Below are positions 1 through 8,751 of a stretch of 37,971 bases of DNA, piece after piece. A program made the position numbers and the translations under genes. The notes under the pieces were generated by a model. The model did no database searches. It had not been told where the DNA came from and saw nothing but the letters and a program-made list of their open reading frames with translations. Origin of the DNA: Acidobacteriota bacterium (GTDB lineage: Bacteria > Actinomycetota > Acidimicrobiia > ATN3); NCBI GenBank assembly GCA_003577105.1, contig QEUQ01000019.1, positions 1-37,971 of the forward strand. The letters are read 5' to 3'. Position 1 is the stretch's first letter. The number at the start of each line of letters is the position of its first letter.

Positions 1-3000
1 AGAGGAGATCGAATAGCCGGTATTGCCGTCATGGAGATGGGCATTGGTGAATGTGGGGGCGGGGTAGATGTCAGGTGTGTTGGTGCTCTTCGAGAGAATG
101 CGGATCGTGGCAAACGTCCCAGTCGGCCCCACCTCGATATCGGAGAAGGTGGGCGCCGAATCCTCAACGTACACGGGGAAGCAATTAGCTTGGCTACAAG
201 AAAGACCAGCCCCAGCGAACTTCGTATGTCGAATCGACGATTGGTCTGAGCCTGGGACAAATGCCACACCTCGCCAGGCGCTTCCCGAGGAAAGGCGATC
301 AAACGTTATCGGACGGTTCGTGCTACCGCTCGAGATCAACGTCCCCTGTACAGTGAGCGACTTCGACGGTGCGACTCGCACTTCAACGCCCTCTTCGAGA
401 GTGAGTGTCACACCTGCGGGAATAGTGCAGTTCTCGTCAATGATGTGGGGGTTGTGCTGGCGTCGCCAGGTCGTGTCACGGGTAACGCATCTGGTTGTGT
501 TCACCGAGACCGTCGCATGAGCAGAGTCGCTGCCATTTCCGGCCCGATCGATCGCCTTGGCGAAGACCTGGTACTCGGCCGGAGCGACGTGGTCAACGAG
601 AGAAACCAACGCCGAACAGGAACCCGAAGCGTCGGGGCTGCATGAAGCTCCAAGGTAGATGTCTTCGTACAACGAGTGCGCCCAGAATTCGATCCGGTCG
701 ATACCCGAATACGCGTCCGCCGCCGTAGCGGAGAATGTCGCCGAGTCCGCAAGGGTTGACCCAGAAGTAGGCGATGTGAGTACGACGCTGGAAGGCGGCG
801 TCTGATCCACGACGACCATTGCATCGACAAAACCCGAGACATTGCCAGCCGAGTCGCGCGCTTGCGCAACAACTACGCGCGGCCCTTCGCCCGGAGCGAG
901 ATCTACTGCCGCGGGACCGGTCGCACGCCAATTGCCATGTTCTGCAACCCCTGCGACGTCAAAGGCCGCTCGCGCGAGCTCGGCACCCTCGATCTCAAAG
1001 ATCATTCCGTCAACTGACCCGCCCGAGAGGCCCCCGGGGATCGGGTCGACTGCCAAGACTACGAACTCGCCCGCCGGCGGGAGTGGCCCCTGGGCAATGT
1101 CACCGGGACTGTCAATGCCCCAGGCGTATGAAACATAGTCACCCTGGCCGGCGGGGTGATAAGAGATCCTCAGTGTTTGCACGCCAGCGTCGATACGAAC
1201 AACGTTGATCAGCGTCGAATCCTGCTGGACGGCGACTGGGGCCTCCGGGGCGAAGTAGCCGTGATGACCAGCGCTCTGTCCTGACGGGATCTCTTGGATG
1301 TGGATCCTGCCAAACCCCGAAGGATGCTCCCGCTCGGTCGACGAGAAGACCCATTCCGTGGCCGGTGGGCCCAATGGCTGGCCCGGAATCTCGTCGTCAA
1401 CGATTGGTACGACAGCCCCCACACGCACCTGCCCTAAGTCGGTCTCGACCTGCGATGCATCGGCCATCACCCGCGACTCCTTAGAAAAGACCGGGGGTGC
1501 AAGGACAAGTGTCGGGCTTGGCGCGGACCTGTCGATCGTGACGCGTCTGTCAAGGCTGAATTCACGCCCGAAATAGTCGAAGAGCGTGAGACGAACTGTG
1601 CCCGCGCCCTCCGGAGACGCGGACGTGTCCCAAGGAATTGTCCCTGGGCCCTCGGGAGACAGGGCGCCTTGGCCGACCGAACCCATCGCTATCGGCACTT
1701 CGGATCCGTCCGCGTCGGCGATATAGGTAAGAGTCCAGCCCGCAGGGAGTGGCGAATCATCGACGACCCCCGAGATCTGTACCACTCCGCTGACTCGTGC
1801 ACCCTCCGCCGGGTTGTCGACTTGCAACACTGGTGGCGTATTGTCGATCGCGATTTGGCGTCTCTGGCTCGCAGTTTCGATCAACAGCCCCGCCGAGGCG
1901 AGATCCCCCGGGGCCAGAGCCACTCCGAATGGCTGGTTCGACTGACGAACAACGATCTCCGCCTCGTAGACCCCGTCTTGCAACTGAGTTGTGTCAATCG
2001 CGCCGATCTCAGCCGACTCGGAGCTCGGCGAGCGAGTCGTCGCCACGTCGCGGCGCTCGCCTCCGCTGTCGTAGAGATACAGCGTGGCATCGACGAAATT
2101 CGAGCCCGTGAATTCGCCGGAGACGGGAATGACGCCTGACAGGACTCCTGCGCCGGGTCCAGGCGCATTGATCAATGCGCGCGCGGCAGTCCACCGGAAT
2201 ACGGTCGAGGTGACGACAGCCGTTGGATCGTCATCAACCTGCAACCGGTAAGTGACGGCTCGTTCGCCGTCCAGCGGCGGCTCCTGGGGATCGAAAGTCC
2301 CGAGCACTTCGGCGAAACCACCGGCTGTCGTTGTCCCGCTCGCCATGGGGACATAGGTCGTACCACCATCGGTTGAGTATTCAAGTGCCCAGCCCTTGTT
2401 GTCTCCCTGGACTATTCCTTGAATGGGTTGAGGTCCGTAAACCTCGTACGAGGGCGCTACCAAGAGCCGGTTCGACGGCGAACCGTTCGACACGTGAACC
2501 GGTACAGCGACGTAGCTGATGCGGTGGACGTCTTGGAGCGGCAAGTTAGCAGGCGCGAATCCGGGGACGGGATAGGGGAACTGATAGGCGATGAGGACGA
2601 CGTAGTAGTCGCCATCAGCTACTGCTCGTGTCTCGATGAATCCGATCTCACCATCGACCTCGCCAACCCCTAGAACCTGAGGCGCCTCCGAGATTAGGTG
2701 GGGGTATTTGAAGCCGAAAGTGATCTGGGTGAGCGAAGACCCATCCGCATCCATGATGCAAATCTCAAAGTCGCCTCCCGACCGCTTTGCTGCAAAGATG
2801 ATCTCTTCGCCGGAGGGCGAAAATGATGGATCGACTTCTTCGAGATCGCTGGGTCCGACCGCCACCGGCTCACCGAGAATCTCTCTGCCGCCAAAATCGG
2901 CGACGAATATCGTCCATGCGGCGCCCTCGCCCGACTGCTCCCTGCCTGTGAAGGCAATTCCCATGCCGTCGGGCGATATCGATGGATGTGCCGCGAATGC

Positions 3001-6000
3001 GAACTGCTCAGCTGACGTGAGTGCTGCCGGATTCTCGCCGCCTCTGCCGACGCGCCAGATCTGCTGGGAGCCCCTTACGCCCGCATCAAACACAATCAAG
3101 CTCGAGTCGGGCGAGTATGTTGGCGCTGCAACTTCAGATCCGAGCCACGTTACTTGCCGCGGACTTCCGGCGTAGTAGGCGCCCGAAGTGCCGTCACGCC
3201 CCAAGCTCACCGCGAAGATCTCGGAGCCCGAACCGGTCCGCGAGACAAAAGCGATCTCCCCTCCATCGGGAGACACTGCGGGCTCGCCGTCAGCCCGGCT
3301 ACCTGGAAGCAGCCGAGTTTGATCCGAACCGTCCGTATCCATGACGTACAAGGCCCGGTCGCCGTCCCGGTCTGAGGAGAACACGATCGCGGATCCATCG
3401 GCGGTGAAAACCGGCTCCATGTCATTCCCGCTGTCCGGCGTAAGAAGACGGAGATTCGTAGTAATTGGCTCGCCCGTACCTGGGTCGCGCAACAGATCCA
3501 TCGTGTAGATGCCGATGTCGAATCCTTCACGAGACGAAGAGAACACGATTCTCGACCCGTCAGGAGACACCTGAAGCTCTGGTCCAAAACTCGGGTCACG
3601 AGCCGCGCTGCGCGGGAACTCATCTAGCAGCGCCCCCTCCCAGAGCCCCGCAGTCCTCACGTAGACATTCGATCCCGCGATTAGCGCATCAAGTGGAGCC
3701 GCGCCGGAGATTGTGGCGTCCGATGCCGGGTCACGGATCAGAATCTCCAAGTCCCTGAAAACGAACTCCACAGAGCGTTCGGCTACCGAGCCGTTGCCTG
3801 CTGAGTCGACGACTTCTAGTCGGAACATGGCTGAACCGATTCCCTGGGAAGGCACCGCAGGATCCCAGGTCGCGAAAGTGGTACCCGCATCACGAGGGCC
3901 AGTCCCTTGAGCCAGCACCGCGGGATCCGATCCAAGTTTCGTCGCCGTTAGTGTCCAGCTGACAGAGTCCGACATGTCTCCAGATGGCGCTGGATCGACC
4001 CCGACCGATCCTTTGATCTCGACCGGTCGAAACACCTCGTACGACCCCTCGACATCGAGCGTGGCTCTTGGCCCGAGGTTGTCGATTACCAGGGGGGGCG
4101 AGGTGACTGCGGTCACGGTCGACTGAGCAAGTAGCTCGGCCAGCTCACGCTCGACGGGGTCCTGGCTGTTCAAATCCGGTGCGATGCAACCGGTGAATTC
4201 ACCGGGCACACACGGCAGGACGTATTCCTGGGGAGGAGCGCGCGGCGACTGGACCGCGAGGAGAACCAATTCGACGGGTCCATCGGCGAAGCGGCCTGAG
4301 TCGATCGTTCCTAGCATTTGCGCTTCGCCCGCGCCGCGCGCGTCCGAGAACGTAGCGGTCGGGGCTACATCCAAGCCGCGGCTGACGCCCGGGAAGGCGT
4401 TTGCTGCCACGCCGTTAATCGTCTCGCCAGTCGCGACTCCGACGCCCCAGATCCATGTATGCGAGCCTCCGACGGTGCCATTGACATCGACGCTTGACTT
4501 CAAGACGCTGGGCGGCGGCGGGCTCGCAATCGTTGCATCGAGTGGCTGCCATCTGAATGTTGATGTCTTTTCAACGATGACCGGCTCGCCACCGCCAGAA
4601 GGCGCAGCGGTGAGTCTGAAGACAACGCTGACTCCCTCGGGTGAGGATCCCCCCGGCAGGCGCGGGTCGTACTGGAAGCTCGGCGGATTCGCGGGATCGG
4701 TCGGGCCAGAACCCGCTATGACTGTCGACTGGCCGCCTCCCTCGACGGAGAAACTCCACGCCCCCGCAACACTGCCTCCCACCGAGTATCCAATCGGCAC
4801 CTGCTCGAACCGCTCGTATTCCGGCTCGGCTTCGACGAAAGCCTTGATCGGCACCGACACGTTCACTGCCAGTGTCACCATGGACTCGACGGGTGGTACC
4901 GCGACGTTCTCGGCTTTGACGCTGAGAGTCACGTCGCCATCGTCAAAAGCAAAGGGGTCGAGCGTCCCGATGGGCTGTGAGAACACCTCGCCTGAACCGC
5001 TCGCGAGCACAACGGACTTCTCACCTTGCGAAGCTGTGACCGTCCACGGGCCAACATCGGACTCATCGTCGCGAATCGTCGCGACAATCGGTGTGGGCTC
5101 GGCAACTGTCTGGCCGTCGGTTGGCGTGTCGACAGAAATCGCGGGCGGTGAATTGTCGACGATCGGGTCCTCCGCAACAATCACTTCATTTCCCGATGTG
5201 TCGGCCACAACTGCAGCCAGCCGCCAGGCGGATCCGTCCTTCAGCCGGGTCGTATCCCAGTCGACGAGGTAGTGATCGCTCCCGCTCGGCGATGTCGACG
5301 CGCCATCGCTATCAGCCGCATAGGGTGGCTGGGTGCCCTGTCGCTCAGGAGGACCCGGCGGGATATCAGCGGGCGGCCCATGACTCCGGCGACAGCGCCT
5401 ATCGCCGTCGCGGTCATCGTCCCTCTCCCGGCCGTCAGCGCGGCGGTCGCGGTCGTCGTCCCTCTCCCGACAGCGACGATGTCTCCGTCGCCCAATAGGC
5501 ACACCAAGCTCGCCGTCTCGCGCATCTGCGCGGGCCGCATAGAACTCGGGGTCAGATGCCAGGCCCACGTCATCGGTGGCCGTGATCTCAACCGGAACCA
5601 CGCCCGAAACGAACATGCCAAGGTGCGGATAGATCCACCCCGTAGACGGCGGCGAGGCGTCTACCCCGGCAGCCCTGATCTCCCGCACGCCGTCTGATGA
5701 CGACGCCGACCAGGCGGCGGGCAGTCTCCCTAACGAGTTCTCCGGTGATGCCGGCGAGCTGAGCGCAGTACCGGAAATCTCAACGCGTGCATCCGACCAC
5801 TCGCCACCATCTGCAAGGTTGCGCCTGAACAGGTTGTAGCCGTCAGTCGTCAATAGAACACGTCGACCGGGGACTTGGCTGAGCGACGGCTGGGATTCGG
5901 CGGGGCCACTGACACGTCTGCTCGTCCAAGTACCATTACGCCTTGTCGCGACCTCGACTCCATTTGACGTCGCATAAGCCAGACTTGGGGATGCGCCTCC

Positions 6001-6744
6001 CACGACTGAGAAGCCGGCTGACCTCACCTGACGGGATATCTCTGCGGAATTCGACCACTCGGTCGACCCCGACCGAGACCAGGAATGCAACGTTCCATCT
6101 GCGGACGCGGCGACTACAAGTCCCTCGGTGGTGTGCGCGACTCCGATGCGAGCCGGCGCGGTGCCAGCCGCTATTCCTTGAGGCGCCGACCAGGTCGACC
6201 CGTCAGGTGAGTCCCCGACCCGCAATTGCGAACCCGAAACCCACGCGGCCACGAGATGTCCCGGCCGATACGCGAGCGAGATGGCCGAGGCCGCGCCGTC
6301 GAGCGAAACCGGTGGTCCAGTCGGTTCGAATCCGAACATGCCGACGGCTATGCGCTGTACGTGGAGCCCGCTGGGATCCGAATACGCGATGAAAAGATCG
6401 CCCGAACCGCCTGGGGCCAGAGCGAGCACGGTCGTGGGCGAAGGAGATACGAGACTGGGCTGCGTGACTACGGACGTAGCATCTGTATTGAGGAGGGCGA
6501 GTGCAATTCCCTGGCCCGGCTGGTAGGCGACAGCAACGCGACCGTCGGAGAGCTGCGCCGTCCTTCTTGAGGGCCCATCACTCAATGGCTCAGGAATTGC
6601 AACCGACCCCACGAGCAGGCCCGGCGAGGGTGGAATCGCCGCTCTCGCGGGTGGCGCCAGGCCGAACCCGGCTGCGACAACGGCAAGCGCGACGAATGCG
6701 GCAAGTGCTGGTCTGGCGATGCGCGCTGCGCCTAGGCCCGGCAC
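1..6744 (-). CDS. Giant secreted multidomain protein (PD40 propeller, Ig-like, beta-helix), 3' end outside window
   Basis: One minus-strand frame is open without a stop from position 6744 to the window edge, giving at least 2248 residues. It starts at GTG 6744, the only start between the upstream in-frame stop (6805-6807) and a clear signal peptide (hydrophobic core around residues 14-28, cleavage after PPARA near 35). Residues about 36-360 are beta-rich and repetitive (SDGRVAVAYQ-type strands). Residues about 1050-1350 hold six TolB/PD40-like blades with the signature SPDGxxIxFxS (SPDGSRIVFSS, TADGSAIVFSS, SPDGGEIAFVS, SPDSSLIVFDA, SPDGMGIAFTG, SPSGEEIIFAA). Around 360-1040 and 1350-2080 are Ig-like units recognised by PP-x-VxxxxP-x-xGxxV and D-x-SGN-type endings. 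From about 2105 to the edge the sequence resembles a right-handed beta-helix (TIPAGVTLTLEEGVEVRV). The protein is exported and probably extracellular or wall-associated. The ligand is unknown. A weak AGG lies upstream of the start. Confidence 0.85.
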   Translation of the reverse strand, partial: MPGLGAARIARPALAAFVALAVVAAGFGLAPPARAAIPPSPGLLVGSVAIPEPLSDGPSRRTAQLSDGRVAVAYQPGQGIALALLNTDATSVVTQPSLVSPSPTTVLALAPGGSGDLFIAYSDPSGLHVQRIAVGMFGFEPTGPPVSLDGAASAISLAYRPGHLVAAWVSGSQLRVGDSPDGSTWSAPQGIAAGTAPARIGVAHTTEGLVVAASADGTLHSWSRSGSTEWSNSAEISRQVRSAGFSVVGGASPSLAYATSNGVEVATRRNGTWTSRRVSGPAESQPSLSQVPGRRVLLTTDGYNLFRRNLADGGEWSDARVEISGTALSSPASPENSLGRLPAAWSASSSDGVREIRAAGVDASPPSTGWIYPHLGMFVSGVVPVEITATDDVGLASDPEFYAARADARDGELGVPIGRRRHRRCRERDDDRDRRADGRERDDDRDGDRRCRRSHGPPADIPPGPPERQGTQPPYAADSDGASTSPSGSDHYLVDWDTTRLKDGSAWRLAAVVADTSGNEVIVAEDPIVDNSPPAISVDTPTDGQTVAEPTPIVATIRDDESDVGPWTVTASQGEKSVVLASGSGEVFSQPIGTLDPFAFDDGDVTLSVKAENVAVPPVESMVTLAVNVSVPIKAFVEAEPEYERFEQVPIGYSVGGSVAGAWSFSVEGGGQSTVIAGSGPTDPANPPSFQYDPRLPGGSSPEGVSVVFRLTAAPSGGGEPVIVEKTSTFRWQPLDATIASPPPPSVLKSSVDVNGTVGGSHTWIWGVGVATGETINGVAANAFPGVSRGLDVAPTATFSDARGAGEAQMLGTIDSGRFADGPVELVLLAVQSPRAPPQEYVLPCVPGEFTGCIAPDLNSQDPVERELAELLAQSTVTAVTSPPLVIDNLGPRATLDVEGSYEVFRPVEIKGSVGVDPAPSGDMSDSVSWTLTATKLGSDPAVLAQGTGPRDAGTTFATWDPAVPSQGIGSAMFRLEVVDSAGNGSVAERSVEFVFRDLEILIRDPASDATISGAAPLDALIAGSNVYVRTAGLWEGALLDEFPRSAARDPSFGPELQVSPDGSRIVFSSSREGFDIGIYTMDLLRDPGTGEPITTNLRLLTPDSGNDMEPVFTADGSAIVFSSDRDGDRALYVMDTDGSDQTRLLPGSRADGEPAVSPDGGEIAFVSRTGSGSEIFAVSLGRDGTSGAYYAGSPRQVTWLGSEVAAPTYSPDSSLIVFDAGVRGSQQIWRVGRGGENPAALTSAEQFAFAAHPSISPDGMGIAFTGREQSGEGAAWTIFVADFGGREILGEPVAVGPSDLEEVDPSFSPSGEEIIFAAKRSGGDFEICIMDADGSSLTQITFGFKYPHLISEAPQVLGVGEVDGEIGFIETRAVADGDYYVVLIAYQFPYPVPGFAPANLPLQDVHRISYVAVPVHVSNGSPSNRLLVAPSYEVYGPQPIQGIVQGDNKGWALEYSTDGGTTYVPMASGTTTAGGFAEVLGTFDPQEPPLDGERAVTYRLQVDDDPTAVVTSTVFRWTAARALINAPGPGAGVLSGVIPVSGEFTGSNFVDATLYLYDSGGERRDVATTRSPSSESAEIGAIDTTQLQDGVYEAEIVVRQSNQPFGVALAPGDLASAGLLIETASQRRQIAIDNTPPVLQVDNPAEGARVSGVVQISGVVDDSPLPAGWTLTYIADADGSEVPIAMGSVGQGALSPEGPGTIPWDTSASPEGAGTVRLTLFDYFGREFSLDRRVTIDRSAPSPTLVLAPPVFSKESRVMADASQVETDLGQVRVGAVVPIVDDEIPGQPLGPPATEWVFSSTEREHPSGFGRIHIQEIPSGQSAGHHGYFAPEAPVAVQQDSTLINVVRIDAGVQTLRISYHPAGQGDYVSYAWGIDSPGDIAQGPLPPAGEFVVLAVDPIPGGLSGGSVDGMIFEIEGAELARAAFDVAGVAEHGNWRATGPAAVDLAPGEGPRVVVAQARDSAGNVSGFVDAMVVVDQTPPSSVVLTSPTSGSTLADSATFSATAADAYSGIDRIEFWAHSLYEDIYLGASCSPDASGSCSALVSLVDHVAPAEYQVFAKAIDRAGNGSDSAHATVSVNTTRCVTRDTTWRRQHNPHIIDENCTIPAGVTLTLEEGVEVRVAPSKSLTVQGTLISSGSTNRPITFDRLSSGSAWRGVAFVPGSDQSSIRHTKFAGAGLSCSQANCFPVYVEDSAPTFSDIEVGPTGTFATIRILSKSTNTPDIYPAPTFTNAHLHDGNTGYSISS
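5407..5469. repeat. Two near-identical 24-bp direct repeats, period 39 bp, in the giant gene
   Basis: Positions 5407-5430 and 5446-5469 differ at one base and are offset by 39 bp, which is 13 codons. In the gene's frame they encode an Arg/Asp-rich stretch (RERDDDRDRR and RERDDDRDGD) within a hydrophilic insert, about residues 420-450, that interrupts an Ig-like unit. The frame is kept, so this reads as an in-frame tandem duplication of a linker. Confidence 0.75.
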
Positions 6745-6928
6745 TGCCGGCCCAACCTGCTGGGCCCCCTGCGGCCGAACTCGATACCCTCCACCCGGCT
6801 CCCTTCACAAGCACGGCTGCCCGACCATAGCAGTATCCGGCTGGTCGTGCCGCCGACTGTGGCATCGCCAACACTTTGGGCGGCCACTGCGCATATTGTT
6901 CCTGCGACCGAGGAGATGCATCGCCACT

Positions 6929-7510
6929 ATGTCTGACGGAAACGGCGGTCCTGTAGAACCCGGCGAGGCCGAAGACCGCTTGAAAACTCAAGAAGCGGAT
7001 GTCTCGGGGGCCGAGGCCGTCGTTCGTTGGGCCGCGCAGAGGCGGCTCTGGCTGATCACAGGGGGCATCGCGATTCTTATAGCTCTCGTAGTGCTGGCAG
7101 CCCAAGTAGGGCGCGCCCCAGATCTACCTCAGCCAGTCCGGATTGAGAGAGATCGCGAAGCTCAGGCCGCTACTCGCCGGGCGCTAGTTGACGAAAAGGT
7201 GATCTACCTAGACCGCGACGCCTATACGGCTAATGCCGATGAGCTGACGAGATTCGACAAGGAGCTGCGAGTCGGCAGCTACAAGGACCCTGCGGCCGTG
7301 GTCGTGCTGACCGGTGACGACGGACAAACACGCTGCTTGGGCTCACAGAGCGAGTCGGGAAAGCGCTTCTACATCAAAGATGTGACGCACGGCGAAGATG
7401 TTGGGACCTACTACGCCTCGTCGGGGACCAGAACTGACAAGATCCGGCGCTGTGACTCCGGGGACCTGGAAGCATGGAGTAAGGATCCCACCACCGGCTG
7501 GGAGAGCTGA
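6929..7510 (+). CDS. Single-pass membrane protein of unknown function
   Basis: This 193-aa protein starts at ATG 6929 (MSDGNGG); AGGAG at 6911-6915 is a rather distant ribosome binding site. The longer frame upstream is proline/arginine-rich junk that overlaps the opposite gene's leader. About 50 acidic cytoplasmic residues precede one strong membrane helix (LWLITGGIAILIALVVLAAQ). An extracytoplasmic domain of about 120 residues follows, with two cysteines (TRCLGSQ, IRRCDSG) and an AWSKDPTTGWES ending. That tail vaguely recalls the C-terminal sheet of actinobacterial pilin-like proteins, but the helix is not N-terminal and no prepilin peptidase site is visible. It is divergent from the giant secreted protein across 184 bp and could share a promoter region with it. 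Function unknown. Confidence 0.7.
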   Translation: MSDGNGGPVEPGEAEDRLKTQEADVSGAEAVVRWAAQRRLWLITGGIAILIALVVLAAQVGRAPDLPQPVRIERDREAQAATRRALVDEKVIYLDRDAYTANADELTRFDKELRVGSYKDPAAVVVLTGDDGQTRCLGSQSESGKRFYIKDVTHGEDVGTYYASSGTRTDKIRRCDSGDLEAWSKDPTTGWES

Positions 7511-7648
7511 CGAGCGCAGACAGCCGCGTCTCCTCCCGGCCGCGAGTGCCCCAGGTGGTGACAACGTTAACGACCACGGCGCAGGTTCTCTCGATCGCCA
7601 ACATCAAAGCGTGACTAAACACAGGGTCTTCGGCTTGCTCTCAAAGCG

Positions 7649-8065
7649 TTGGCTCGCAGCATTCGGTTGGGCTGGCTAGGGTTTGTCGTGGCTGCCCTGG
7701 GGGCAATTGGCTTGGTGTCGCGGCTCTTTGCCGGGTTCTTGGCGAGCACTCCGTTGAAATGGTGGCTTCCCGCAGCACTCGCGGCCGTCCTGGTCCCGAT
7801 CATTGTGGGCGGGATCCGAGTGCATTGGCCACGAGTTGTCCTCGAACCGTGCGACGTAAACCGATTGAATGACCGAGAGTTCGAGGTTCTGTTGCCGGTG
7901 GCAAATGAGGCGCCGAGGCGCACCTTCACTGTGCGAGTGCCGCGCCAGAGTGTGCTGGGCCTGAGCGCGAGTTATCCAGACGACGCGATCCGGCGCGTCT
8001 GCTCGCGGGAATCTGAGATGACGTCGAACAACAGCTCCGCGCCGACTTGGGTCGCTGTTACCTAG
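7649..8065 (+). CDS. Two-TM hypothetical membrane protein
   Basis: This 138-aa frame begins at TTG 7649, with no clear ribosome binding site, so the start is uncertain. Two hydrophobic helices (about residues 8-29 and 39-59) are followed by a soluble domain of about 75 residues (VVLEPCDVNRLNDREFEV onward). I do not recognise the family. The stop at 8063-8065 lies exactly where an IS21-type istB remnant begins on the other strand, so the last residues (NNSSAPTWVAVT) may have been altered by that insertion. It follows the 6929-7510 membrane gene in the same direction after 138 bp. Confidence 0.5.
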   Translation: MARSIRLGWLGFVVAALGAIGLVSRLFAGFLASTPLKWWLPAALAAVLVPIIVGGIRVHWPRVVLEPCDVNRLNDREFEVLLPVANEAPRRTFTVRVPRQSVLGLSASYPDDAIRRVCSRESEMTSNNSSAPTWVAVT

Positions 8066-8235
8066 CCCAGATCGTCTAAGATCAAGAGATCGAGGCGTTG
8101 GAGCTGGTTCTTGATCCGAAGGAAGCTCCGTTCATCTCGTGCCTCCGTCAGTGTCGTGATCAACTCGGTCACTCGGAAGTAGCGGACCTTCTTGCCTCTG
8201 GCGCAAGTCTCATGGCCGAGGGGGATCGAGGAATG
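8062..8235 (-). pseudogene. Remnant of IS21-family ATPase IstB
   Basis: About 57 minus-strand codons read as the middle of IstB, the AAA+ helper of IS21 transposases. LGHETCARGKKVRYFR matches the segment after Walker A, TELITTLTEARDE the next helix, and LQRLDLLILDDLG the Walker B strand. The frame stops immediately after LDDLG at 8062, and IstB similarity ends upstream near 8235, so Walker A and both termini are missing. No istA is visible. It is a dead fragment. Confidence 0.8.
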
Positions 8236-8299
8236 GCTCCTCCCGGGCCCGCGGTTGATGAAGGGAAAAACGTGGACCCGGTCGCAAAGAATTCGAACC

Positions 8300-8509
8300 G
8301 CGGCTGAACTGCCGTTGGTTGTCGATCTCGCCGACCCCGCTCTCCCACCCAAGTATCAGCAGATCGCCGAGCGCGCCGCCCACCTCCGCGAACTCGGGAT
8401 GACCTACCGCTCTATCGGCGAAGTCCTCGGTGTCGACGCGAAATCAGTGCGGAACGCTACCGGGTGGTGGGAAACAAGGAGCCAGGACCGCCACCTTGGT
8501 CGCCCATAA
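8300..8509 (+). pseudogene. Fragment with a helix-turn-helix (recombinase/transposase-like)
   Basis: About 65 plausible residues run from around 8300 to the stop at 8509. The helix-turn-helix is clear: RAAHLRELGMTYRSIGEVLG, then VDAKSVRNATGWWE, where YRSIGEVLG and DAKSVRNA form helices 2 and 3. This type occurs in resolvase and transposase DNA-binding parts. The codons before it overlap the istB remnant on the other strand and do not look like protein, so this is probably a tail whose N-terminus was lost. The 242 bp from here to the methyltransferase hold no gene that I can support. Confidence 0.5.
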
Positions 8510-8751
8510 GCATTGTTTCAAGAATCCAGTACGTGCCCATCGCTCGCAGGATTGCCACTGCAGGTCGAGGTTTTCGAGGCCCCGTTGAACAGCCCAACTA
8601 TTCCAACCGAGCCCTCTTTGTTGTCATCGCACTTACCGCAGTCCCGGGTCCCCGTGACTGTCACGCCCCCTCGGTAGGGTATTGCTGCCGGACGTCCGCG
8701 ACCGGTTCACGTCCCCGAACATCAGGAATTGACCGCACGTGAGGAAGACTC

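Noticed and set aside
4184-5272. A 362-codon plus-strand frame.
   Set aside because: It is the antisense shadow of the giant minus-strand gene, whose frame encodes recognisable domains on both sides.
6650-6671. GGTGGCG...CGAACCCGG, similar to the antisense ssrA T-arm, considered as the left attachment site of the island.
   Set aside because: It lies in the signal-peptide codons of the giant secreted gene, has a different spacing, and contains mismatches in the middle; chance similarity in GC-rich DNA is more likely.
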